The notes beneath the pieces were generated by a model. The model was not told the DNA's origin, searched no databases, and saw nothing but the letters and a program-made list of their open reading frames with translations. From Verrucomicrobiota bacterium (GTDB lineage Bacteria; Verrucomicrobiota; Verrucomicrobiia; Verrucomicrobiales; DEV007), in the NCBI GenBank assembly GCA_020629815.1, contig JAHDCN010000100.1:2007-9511 (forward strand): 7,505 nucleotides of DNA, read 5' to 3'. Both the position numbers and the translations under genes were made by a program. Below are positions 1-6,903 of this stretch, in pieces. Every line of letters starts with the position of its first letter. Position 1 is the first letter of the stretch.

Positions 1-168
1 CCGAAAAAAACAGCCAAGGCGCCTCCGGTAAAAATCCCACCCAAACCGAAGAATGCACGGGCAGTCCCGATGTACAATGCATTAGTAGCTCAATTGAAAG
101 ACGCACAAAAGAAGAACGATACGAAAAAGATTCAGGCGATTCTCCAGCAATTGAAACGCCTTAAATAG
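1..168 (+). CDS. 3' end of a Lys/Pro-rich protein of unknown function (partial)
   Basis: Reading frame 1 is open from the window edge to a TAG at 166-168 and gives the last 55 residues of a protein whose start lies outside the window. The visible part opens with a basic, proline-rich low-complexity stretch (PKKTAKAPPVKIPPKPK). It then continues as a short, probably helical segment rich in Gln and Lys (YNALVAQLKDAQKKND, then IQAILQQLKRLK). That pattern looks like a disordered linker followed by a terminal amphipathic helix. I do not recognise the family. The next gene starts 21 bases downstream on the same strand and in the same frame, so the two may be co-transcribed. The coding call rests on an open frame and sensible composition only. 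Confidence 0.6.
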   Translation, partial: PKKTAKAPPVKIPPKPKNARAVPMYNALVAQLKDAQKKNDTKKIQAILQQLKRLK

Positions 169-189
169 GTTTCCTCGTTTCCTCCTTCT

Positions 190-1596
190 ATGAAAACTGC
201 ACTCTTCCCCGCGATGGCAGTCGCACTGCTGTTCGCAACAGCCTGTGACCGCCCCTCTCCTCCGCCCCCGAATCCTCAAACTCAAACTCCGCCTAAAACG
301 CAGACGCCTCAGCCGCGGGAAACCTCGGAGAGAATCAATATCAGCGAATACGAGGCGGATAGATTGCGTCAGCAAAACAATGATCTGCGTCAGCGGCTTG
401 AGCAGACAACTGCACCGGTGAATGTCACCCGCGAGGAACAAAGTCGTGTCGATCAGGAGAATGCAGCATTGAAACGCGAAATCGAAGCTCTGCAAAATCA
501 GGTGGTACGGGAAGCAGCAGAAAAAGAAAAACAAAAGCAGCTCGCTGAAAATAAGGCTCTGAAAGCCAAGCTTGCCCAGTTGGAAAAACAACTGCGCGAT
601 GTCAGCCAGACACAGACTTTGATTAAGAAAACCCAGCAGCCAAAACCAACCAAGCCGATCCCGTCAGTGCTGCAATATTCTACCGTTCCACCGAAGGTCT
701 CGGACATTTCCTACTTCTTTCAGCCGCTGTCCTCGCTTGGCAGCTGGATTCAGTCACGGGACTACGGCTATGTCTGGAGCCCACCAACCGGCCGCAACGC
801 CAACTGGCACCCGTATGGAAACGGTCGCTGGGCCAAGACAGAATTCGGCTGGACCTGGGTTTCCAATGAAAAGCACGGGTGGGCCACTAATCACTACGGG
901 CGCTGGACTCAACATCCCGGCCTCGGCTGGCTGTGGGTCCCGGGAACTGTGTGGTCTCCGGCCTGGGTTTCCTGGAGGGTCGGAAATAATCATGCCGGAT
1001 GGGCACCATTGCCGCCGGAATCTATGCGCAGCAATCGCTTCGAACCTGATCTCGAGAATCGCTATCCCCTTCCCCCTCAGCGTTATCTCTTTACCGGGCT
1101 AAATCACCTGCTTCGGTCAGATGTTCAGAAATACCGAATCCCTCTGAACCAGAACAACAATGTGATCCGCTACACTTCCAACGTGACCCAAATTCAGGGC
1201 AATGACTCGTCGTACGTGCACCATCGGGGACTGGATCGTTTCGCTTCCATGCTTCGCCTGACTCCACCCAACTACAACTTGCGATTCGATTCTCTGCACG
1301 AACGGCAGGTCAGCCGATGCGGGACTAAAGCTCCGAACACCGCAACCGGGAAAATGGTAATTAGTCTGGTGAAACCCGGATTCGCCGCACCACGCACTCC
1401 AGTGAATTACACCCAGGTAAATTCCCCGCTCTATAATCAGATGCCGATTCCGAAAGCTCCGCCGCGCCAGCCAGCGCAGGATCGGCCGGCTCAACCGAGA
1501 CCCGGCAACGATGGCAAGATCAAGATCGAAGACATCGCCAAAGATCTCCTCCAGGGATGGCTGGAAAAGAAGATCAACGATCAGTGGCAGCAGTAA
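190..1596 (+). CDS. Predicted lipoprotein with coiled coil and DUF6600-like Trp/Gly-rich domain
   Basis: The product is 468 aa. Residues 1-19 form a signal peptide ending in a lipobox-like ATAC, with C19 as the likely lipidated cysteine; position -3 is Ala rather than the usual Leu, so lipidation is likely but not certain. A proline-rich tether follows (about 21-43), then a charged Gln/Glu/Lys-rich segment with coiled-coil character (about 50-147), then a Pro/Lys hinge. Residues about 174-277 form a Trp/Gly-rich module with repeated patterns such as YGYVWSP, GRWAKTEFGWTWVS, GWATNHYGRW, GWLWVPG and AWVSWRVG, ending in GWAPLPP. This is the arrangement known as DUF6600, common in Verrucomicrobia and some other bacteria and of unknown function. 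The C-terminal part (about 278-468) is Pro/Asn/Arg-rich and ends in a short helix (KIEDIAKDLLQGWLEKK). The likely location is the periplasm or outer membrane. The ATG at 190 is chosen because it directly precedes the signal peptide; no Shine-Dalgarno is visible, only a pyrimidine-rich stretch. The gene is convergent with the one at 1608-4232, with 11 bases between stops. Confidence 0.85.
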   Translation: MKTALFPAMAVALLFATACDRPSPPPPNPQTQTPPKTQTPQPRETSERINISEYEADRLRQQNNDLRQRLEQTTAPVNVTREEQSRVDQENAALKREIEALQNQVVREAAEKEKQKQLAENKALKAKLAQLEKQLRDVSQTQTLIKKTQQPKPTKPIPSVLQYSTVPPKVSDISYFFQPLSSLGSWIQSRDYGYVWSPPTGRNANWHPYGNGRWAKTEFGWTWVSNEKHGWATNHYGRWTQHPGLGWLWVPGTVWSPAWVSWRVGNNHAGWAPLPPESMRSNRFEPDLENRYPLPPQRYLFTGLNHLLRSDVQKYRIPLNQNNNVIRYTSNVTQIQGNDSSYVHHRGLDRFASMLRLTPPNYNLRFDSLHERQVSRCGTKAPNTATGKMVISLVKPGFAAPRTPVNYTQVNSPLYNQMPIPKAPPRQPAQDRPAQPRPGNDGKIKIEDIAKDLLQGWLEKKINDQWQQ

Positions 1597-1607
1597 AATT
1601 TCGCAGT

Positions 1608-4232
1608 CTACTTTTTGCGCAGTGATTCGATGTACAGAACAATCGAGTCAATTTCGTGATCTTTGAGGACTCCAAGATAGGACGGCATTCCCACTCCAGT
1701 CTTTTGCGCTTCGAAACCTTTGGTGACCCGCCGTCCCGGATCAATTATCGATTCGCGAAGATAGGCTGCATCGGCTTTTCGGAGTTCACTGCCATCTGTG
1801 AATTCACGCTTTGAACCCCAAAGGTGTTTCCATGTCGGGCCAACAGCAACCTGTGCACCTTGAACATTTGCAGGCAACTTGGAGCCATCGGTCGTGTGAC
1901 AGGCAATACAACCATAGGTCGTCGCAGTCTGCTTTCCTAATTCAACACTGGGATCCGGATAGACAATTTCTCCGGCGCCCTGTTTCAGGGTAAGATTTAC
2001 TTCGCTAATTCCGAACCCGCGTTTCTTCAAATCGATGGAGTGCAATTGATGCACGGTAAAGTAGGCGTGTTGAATCACTGGTGCCGAAGTCGCTACCGGG
2101 CGACGATAGCTGACTCTCAAGCTGTGGCAGATTTTCATATCGGGAATTCCCAGCAGAACAGAACGCTTGTCCTTTGAAAGCGTGACACTGGCGACCGGCA
2201 ACGTTTCCTGACCGGGCTTGCCATCGAGTTTGAAGTTGCCCGATCCGTAGTTGGAGCTGCGCCAGTAATTCCACCGATCAACGGTGTAGTTTGCCAGATT
2301 GGTCGCAATGGCCTTGTCCACCGGTTGAGAGAAACGCAGCACGACCCCTTCTGTAAAACTGTGCAATGATTCCGGGACCCAACAGGGTTCACTCGTCGAC
2401 CTAACCCTGTACAGTCCGCTAATCTGATCCGCTGCCGTGCCCCAGATTTTGAATCCGGTAAACCAGGCTGTTCCATCAACAGGATGAACCCGGGCCTTCA
2501 GAATACCGGAAGGAAAGTCATCCATGATAGACGCAATCGCTCCCTGCCTTGCTGAACCTCGCTCATCAAGATAGACACGAAAAATTTCCGGACGGTTGTA
2601 GCCAACATGGATCAGCGAGTCGTTTAGCGGTCCCATTTTTGCATCGCGCAGCCACAGCTGACTGGCACCGGATTGGTTGGCAAAATGAGGCACCCAAATC
2701 TCTGGTTCATCGATAACCTGAGGATGAATGGCTTTTTCTTTAAAGCCCGAAGGTTGGAATCCGTAGTATTCACCTTTCTCGACGACATGGACTGGAGTTG
2801 CCGGTTTCCAATGCCCTTGCTGGTCACTCGCTGTGAGCAGTCCTGTCTTGGGGTCGACTCCGATGTAGGGCATCCGAAATCCGGTGGCAATCACCTGATA
2901 CGATTTCCCGTCTGGAGAAATTTCGACAACCGTCCCATTGTATTTTCCTCTGGTGCTGGAGACTTGTCCACCTTTCGCGATATAGAAGCCACCTCCTGGT
3001 TTTTCTACCAGGTCATTGGCAAATTCCCGGGTCTCTGCAGTCTGCGCGACCAGATTGCAAAAGTTCTCAATGAAGTCGGCTTCCCCGTTGTCATCGGTAT
3101 CTTGCAGACGTTGGATCCCGTTGCGGTCAAACACATACAATTCGTCCCCGGAAATCTCGAGAGCAATAGGCTCGTGAAGGCCGGAAGCAAAGCGCTTCCA
3201 AGTTACATTCTCCAAACCGCCGGTAAGCCCTTCCACAATCCAAACATCTCCATCGAAGGTGCAGACTGCGGCTTTTCCATCCGGGAAAAAGTCGAGTCCC
3301 GAAAGGCGCACATTTCGTTTCCAGGGATTCTCGAGCGGCAGCTCAACTTCATCGCGGACAAATGCTTCACCACTCCAATCACGGGCCGAAGGCTTGAGTT
3401 TCGTGACAATTTTCTCAGGCCAGCGGAGTGGTGGCGTCTTCTGCCAATCATGAACCAGATCGAAGACGGGATCCTCTTTTCCCTCCAAAAGTAAGGCACC
3501 TGCCACCTGCTTTTCACCCGGCTGGATTTTCCAGACATCAACCTTTCCATTCGGTCCCGGCTGAATCAGTTGAATCGTCTTATCTGTTTTGGGCAGGTCG
3601 ATTCGCCGGATAATTGCGCCGCTTTTTTCATCCAAAGATATCCTGTCGATCACCGACACACCACCAATCTCATACTCGAGAGCGACTTCGTTGTCGCGAT
3701 GGTAGCGTAACCCCAAAAATCTGCCCAGTTCGGTTGGTAACGGGCCGAGACCTAATTCTTCCCTATCAACAGACCGCTCCCTGGGATCGAGAAAATCCGG
3801 TCGGCCTTCGCCCACCCAGACACCGGGGTAAATTCCCGTTGCCAGAAGCGGCGTGCCAATTGGTCTCGGCAAACTTTCCTGACCAGCGGAAGCTTTTCGA
3901 TTCGGCAACCGATAGCTACCCGGCGCCATTCCCCTCATGGTCAGATATTCGCCTTCCTCATTTTCTTTCCAAACCAGAGCAATCCGCAACAGGTCTGTGT
4001 CGAAGCAGGCAAAATGCCCCTTTCCCAGTTTCACGATAATCCCTCGAGGGGTGAGGTTCTCTTTCGGCCAGCCTCCTTCGAGGTGACGAGCATCGAGTGT
4101 CTGGGTAAAACAAGGAAAATCCGGTTCTACAAAAGAGGCAAAAGGTGAGTCGAGTTCGCGGTGCTCCTTATCCTGCGCTTCGAGAGACAGAACAGAGATG
4201 ACTATTACAACGCTAAGAATCTTCTGCAGCAT
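1608..4232 (-). CDS. Exported DUF6797-like / sugar-dehydrogenase-type propeller protein with C-terminal cytochrome c domain
   Basis: From the ATG at 4232 the product is 874 aa. The frame extends to a TTG at 4268, but the ATG is preferred because it places a standard signal peptide at the N-terminus (MLQKILSVVIVISVLSLEAQ, cleavage probably after LEA). Residues about 30-160 match the DUF6797 style of PVC proteins (FASFVEPDFPCFTQTLDAR, then RGIIVKLG). Residues about 305-610 look like a soluble glucose/sorbosone-dehydrogenase-type beta-propeller, with LDFFPDGKAAVCTFDGDVW, GLHEPIALEISGDELYVFDR, a calcium-loop-like DTDDNGEAD (378-386) and GGGFYIAKGG. Residues about 625-727 are beta-rich and may be Ig-like. 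The C-terminal 110 residues are a class I cytochrome c: heme site CIACH (C775, C778, H779; bases 1896-1910) and probable axial Met849 in GVGMPSY (bases 1686-1688). The likely role is a periplasmic oxidoreductase passing electrons to its own heme. The substrate is unknown and no quinone-binding residues could be assigned by eye. Confidence 0.88.
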   Translation of the reverse strand: MLQKILSVVIVISVLSLEAQDKEHRELDSPFASFVEPDFPCFTQTLDARHLEGGWPKENLTPRGIIVKLGKGHFACFDTDLLRIALVWKENEEGEYLTMRGMAPGSYRLPNRKASAGQESLPRPIGTPLLATGIYPGVWVGEGRPDFLDPRERSVDREELGLGPLPTELGRFLGLRYHRDNEVALEYEIGGVSVIDRISLDEKSGAIIRRIDLPKTDKTIQLIQPGPNGKVDVWKIQPGEKQVAGALLLEGKEDPVFDLVHDWQKTPPLRWPEKIVTKLKPSARDWSGEAFVRDEVELPLENPWKRNVRLSGLDFFPDGKAAVCTFDGDVWIVEGLTGGLENVTWKRFASGLHEPIALEISGDELYVFDRNGIQRLQDTDDNGEADFIENFCNLVAQTAETREFANDLVEKPGGGFYIAKGGQVSSTRGKYNGTVVEISPDGKSYQVIATGFRMPYIGVDPKTGLLTASDQQGHWKPATPVHVVEKGEYYGFQPSGFKEKAIHPQVIDEPEIWVPHFANQSGASQLWLRDAKMGPLNDSLIHVGYNRPEIFRVYLDERGSARQGAIASIMDDFPSGILKARVHPVDGTAWFTGFKIWGTAADQISGLYRVRSTSEPCWVPESLHSFTEGVVLRFSQPVDKAIATNLANYTVDRWNYWRSSNYGSGNFKLDGKPGQETLPVASVTLSKDKRSVLLGIPDMKICHSLRVSYRRPVATSAPVIQHAYFTVHQLHSIDLKKRGFGISEVNLTLKQGAGEIVYPDPSVELGKQTATTYGCIACHTTDGSKLPANVQGAQVAVGPTWKHLWGSKREFTDGSELRKADAAYLRESIIDPGRRVTKGFEAQKTGVGMPSYLGVLKDHEIDSIVLYIESLRKK

Positions 4233-4292
4233 GATCAAAATCGTCCCGCAGTTCTCATTTGAATTCAATACCGTAATCGTATTTGGTCCGCC
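4233..4292. promoter_or_regulatory. Divergent intergenic spacer with a central perfect palindrome
   Basis: These 60 bases separate two divergently oriented genes and must hold at least part of both start regions. A perfect 10-bp palindrome (TTGAATTCAA, 4259-4268) lies within one base of the middle. Next to it is an imperfect dyad with arms AATAC and GTATT (4267-4283, 7-base spacer). The central part is AT-rich relative to the flanking coding DNA. I could not assign convincing -35/-10 pairs with normal spacing on either strand, and no strong Shine-Dalgarno precedes either ATG. A shared operator is possible but is inference only. Confidence 0.4.
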
Positions 4293-5738
4293 ATGCGCTG
4301 GAGTTGCCTACTATGGTTGTCGCTCATTGGATCAGTATCGTTTGCTCAGGATAATTTGAGTGACGCTGCCGCTTTGTGGGGGTCGAAAGAGTATCGTGAT
4401 TTCACCAGTTCCAGTGGCACTAAGATGCGTGCCCGATTGCTTTCTTTCGATCGCACTTCAGCAAAAGTGAAGGTACGATCATCTTTGGGCAAAAATCTCG
4501 AGATCCCGCTTTCCTCTCTTTCAGACTCCGATCAGGGATTTGTCGAAGAGTGGAACCCAAACGAGTGGAAAAAGGAAGTGCTTGGTGACTACAGCCTTGA
4601 TGATTTTCTCACTGGCAAAGGCTATGGGATCATGCCGTTTACTTTCAAAGAGGAGCGCTTGTTTGTTGCTACCGATGTAAACGGCACTCGTTTCGATTTC
4701 CTCGTCGATCCCGGACGCTTTCTGACGCTGTTTCACAAACCGTTGGCGACGCAAGTTGGGGCCAAAATGACAGATATCGCCTATGGCGATTTTCCGCTTT
4801 CCGACGGCAGTATCGAAGTCGCCTACGCAGGCACTGTGAAAACGTTTCATGTGGGCACAGCAAAATATGGCCCCTGGGATATGGGGATCGCCGATTTGGA
4901 AGAAATTGGCTTCGGCACCGATGGGGTAATGGGTGCTGATTTCTTTCACCTTAATGATGCAGTGATTGATTGGCGTAAGAAACACACGTATCTGAAGCCG
5001 CTGAAGAAGCAGGAGGAAGACAAAGCTGCAGAAGAAGAAACCCCTACCCTTGCGCCCGGCCAACTTCGCGAGTTTACCAGTGCTGCCGGGAGCAAGCTAA
5101 CCGCCGAGCTCAGAGCTTTGGACGCAGGTGAAGTAACTCTTGCTGCGGACGGAGGGAAAGAGGTAAAGCTACCCTTGAGTTCTCTGAGTGAGCCGGATCG
5201 GGAATACATCGAGACCTGGACCTCTAATCCTCTTAACAACGGCAGCTATCGCCCCTCCGTTTCCGATATTGTTCAGGCAAATGGTTTCCTCGAGATTCCC
5301 TACAGCTATGGCAACTCAGCGGTGGCTGCTTTCGAGATGAATGTGAACGGGACGCCGATGCGTTTTCTTCTGAATACATCGATTCCACGAAGTTACCTTT
5401 CGCGTGCGACCATGGATGAAGCCCAGATCACTGTGAATCCTACGAATGATGTGGTTTTCCTGGAAGGCGTACAGCATCAGGTTTTTGAAGCGCAAGACCT
5501 GGTCTTTTCTATCGGCAGCGAACCTTTGAAGCCGATGAATGTGGGCGTCATTGAGTTAGCTCCCGGTTCGGAGCTGGCTTCTCCCATTCGCACCTGCGTG
5601 ATTTTTCGTTTTCCCGAATTGAAAGAGAGACTCAAAGCCAAAGATATCGACGGTATCCTCGGTCTCGACTGGATGATCGAGAATGGCGTCCTAATCGATT
5701 ACAGAACCAAGAAGATCTTCGTTCTTTTGAATTCATAA
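4293..5738 (+). CDS. Exported tandem SHD1 plus retropepsin-like domain protein with altered active-site motifs
   Basis: The product is 481 aa with a signal peptide at 1-18 (SVSFA, then Q). It consists of two copies of a two-domain unit. Copy 1 has an SHD1 domain at about 34-90 (RDFTSSSGTKMRARLLSFD, then LEIPLSSLSDSDQGFVEEW) and an aspartic-protease-like domain at about 112-235 (ATDVNGTRFDFLVDPG, ending DGVMGADFFHLNDAVIDW). A Lys/Glu-rich linker (236-250) precedes copy 2: SHD1 at about 258-310 (REFTSAAGSKLTAELRALD, then VKLPLSSLSEPDREYIETW) and a second protease-like domain at about 332-480 (FEMNVNGTPMRFLLNTS, ending DGILGLDWMIENGVLIDY). SHD1 was named from yeast Sla1 and is frequent in exported PVC proteins. 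In retropepsin-like enzymes the catalytic motif is D-T/S-G. Here copy 1 has D139-P-G and copy 2 has N361-T-S, so copy 2 lacks the catalytic Asp and copy 1 is doubtful. A binding or structural role is therefore more likely than proteolysis. No clear ribosome binding site precedes the ATG, but the signal peptide supports it. The downstream gene on the same strand starts 51 bases later. Confidence 0.88.
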   Translation: MRWSCLLWLSLIGSVSFAQDNLSDAAALWGSKEYRDFTSSSGTKMRARLLSFDRTSAKVKVRSSLGKNLEIPLSSLSDSDQGFVEEWNPNEWKKEVLGDYSLDDFLTGKGYGIMPFTFKEERLFVATDVNGTRFDFLVDPGRFLTLFHKPLATQVGAKMTDIAYGDFPLSDGSIEVAYAGTVKTFHVGTAKYGPWDMGIADLEEIGFGTDGVMGADFFHLNDAVIDWRKKHTYLKPLKKQEEDKAAEEETPTLAPGQLREFTSAAGSKLTAELRALDAGEVTLAADGGKEVKLPLSSLSEPDREYIETWTSNPLNNGSYRPSVSDIVQANGFLEIPYSYGNSAVAAFEMNVNGTPMRFLLNTSIPRSYLSRATMDEAQITVNPTNDVVFLEGVQHQVFEAQDLVFSIGSEPLKPMNVGVIELAPGSELASPIRTCVIFRFPELKERLKAKDIDGILGLDWMIENGVLIDYRTKKIFVLLNS

Positions 5739-5789
5739 CGATCCTCAAATTCACTTGATTTGCAGTCCGGCAGCGCGAACCATGCTTTG

Positions 5790-6899
5790 ATGCCCCTTCC
5801 CTCTCGGCGGCTTTTATTTTTGGCTGGTTTGCTGTTTTTTTTCTGCCCGATAATTTCATCGTACAGCGAAGAAAGGGTAAGCGACTATCTGGTGCTGCCA
5901 CCGGCGATGAAGCGCCAACTGGGAGACCCTCTAGTGAAGGTAGAGCAAGCCAATCACAAATGGCCCGCTTTCGCCTTGTCTTCGATTCGGGTTGAACTGG
6001 AAAATCCTACCAATCGGGAAGCAGTAAGATTACAACTGGCTACTCAGCTGGCGCGTTCGTTCTACCAAAAGAACTTTTCAGAGAATGCTCGATCCATTCT
6101 TGAGCGACGAATGAATATGCATGAGCTGATCCCTATGGATGCGGCAACTTTCGAAAACATTGCACGGAAAAGACTTCGCGGTGTCGATACGGGAAACTCA
6201 CTGCACGATTCCTGGTGGAATGTAAGAATGGGAGAGCCTCTGCAACTCAGCCAATCTCATCATTTGGTTCTTATCACCCTTCAAGTCGGTGGAGATCAGC
6301 TCCGCGAAAATACCGGGCACTTTGCTTTCGGTGTCAGGAAAAAGGGCGGCAACTCCGATCGCGATATCGTTTTTGACTTTCGAGCCCCGTGGCCCTACGA
6401 CCGGTCACCCCGCTTTACCGAAGCGCCGAACATCCACAACCGGCTTAAGCTGGGAGGCATGACGGAGAACATGTATGACTGGCTCTATACCCATACCGAG
6501 TACCGCAACTGCTACGCGAATCTCTGGTTCTTTCCGGTCGCCAAAGAACAACTCGATTTACTGTTTGCCTTTGATCAAAAAAGAGAGCGACACAACGCTG
6601 GCAACTTTCGAGTATGGAAGAAAAACTGCGCCTCGCTGGGAGCTCTTTTCTACGACCGAATCCATCCTGTTGACGATGAACTACCGGGAAAAATGGACCC
6701 CATCGATTTTCCCAGGCACATGGCGAATCGGGTCGTGAAGAGATACCCCGAGTCTGATACTCACTATCTCCGCATCTGGGACTATACGGAGGAAAGAGGG
6801 CGCCAACCTACAGCGAAGTCGAAAATTCACCGCGCTCAGCCAAGCCGCCCGGGAAGCAGACCATATCAGCTGCTTTTGAAAGATCCGCTGATCAACTGA
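5790..6899 (+). CDS. Exported DUF4105-like protein, putative papain-fold cysteine hydrolase
   Basis: From the ATG at 5790 the product is 369 aa. The frame runs back to a TTG at 5760, but the ATG gives a compact signal peptide: RR at 6-7, a hydrophobic core LLFLAGLLFFFCPII, then SSYS. Residues about 65-130 are helical and charged. Residues about 150-325 resemble DUF4105, the domain also described as the N-terminal periplasmic domain of Lnb. They show TGHFAFGVR with H177, VFDFRAPWPYD, a conserved-looking LYTHTEYRNCYANLWFFPV, KEQLDLLFAF, and WKKNCASLGALFYDRI with N279-C280. A His followed later by a Cys after Asn is the order expected of circularly permuted NlpC/P60-type papain folds, so H177 and C280 are the likely catalytic pair. 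The C-terminal 35 residues are basic and Pro/Ser-rich. The family call is from memory of motif layout and is tentative; the gene itself is solid. It follows the SHD1/retropepsin-like gene with a 51-base gap, so co-transcription is plausible. No Shine-Dalgarno is visible. Confidence 0.75.
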   Translation: MPLPSRRLLFLAGLLFFFCPIISSYSEERVSDYLVLPPAMKRQLGDPLVKVEQANHKWPAFALSSIRVELENPTNREAVRLQLATQLARSFYQKNFSENARSILERRMNMHELIPMDAATFENIARKRLRGVDTGNSLHDSWWNVRMGEPLQLSQSHHLVLITLQVGGDQLRENTGHFAFGVRKKGGNSDRDIVFDFRAPWPYDRSPRFTEAPNIHNRLKLGGMTENMYDWLYTHTEYRNCYANLWFFPVAKEQLDLLFAFDQKRERHNAGNFRVWKKNCASLGALFYDRIHPVDDELPGKMDPIDFPRHMANRVVKRYPESDTHYLRIWDYTEERGRQPTAKSKIHRAQPSRPGSRPYQLLLKDPLIN

Positions 6900-6903
6900 T
6901 CAG
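6888..6903. repeat. 16-bp inverted repeat across two convergent stop codons
   Basis: The arms CTGATCA (6888-6894) and TGATCAG (6897-6903) are perfect reverse complements with a 2-base spacer (AC). The TGA stop of the + strand gene (6897-6899) and the stop of the - strand gene (6900-6902) both lie inside the right arm. A 2-base loop is too tight for a full hairpin and no U-tract follows on either strand, so it is not a typical intrinsic terminator. It may be a binding site or chance. Confidence 0.5.

Noticed and set aside
82..591. Minus-strand open frame of 169 codons over the start of the lipoprotein gene
   Set aside because: It is antisense to the signal peptide and coiled-coil coding region. 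Its Phe/Leu/Arg/Cys-rich product mirrors Lys/Glu/Ala-rich codons on the + strand.
1597..1607. Possible terminator between the convergent stops
   Set aside because: The gap is only 11 bases and holds no stem-loop with a T-run; the T-run at 1611-1616 is within coding sequence.
2673..3494. Long open frame (273 codons) on the + strand, antisense to the propeller/cytochrome gene
   Set aside because: It lies wholly inside a gene with clear domains on the other strand, has no recognisable domain or start signal, and its protein composition looks like a frame shadow.
3614..4039. Plus-strand open frame of 141 codons antisense to the DUF6797-like region
   Set aside because: It has no domain and no ribosome binding site, with an Arg/Pro/Ser-rich shadow composition.
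4521..5063. Minus-strand open frame of 180 codons over the SHD1/retropepsin-like gene
   Set aside because: It overlaps well-supported domains on the + strand, and its Phe/Leu-rich beginning is the complement of the Lys/Glu linker.
5782..5792. Two-codon mini-frame (ATG CTT TGA) whose stop overlaps the ATG at 5790
   Set aside because: It could hint at translational coupling, but there is no ribosome binding site and such short frames arise often by chance.
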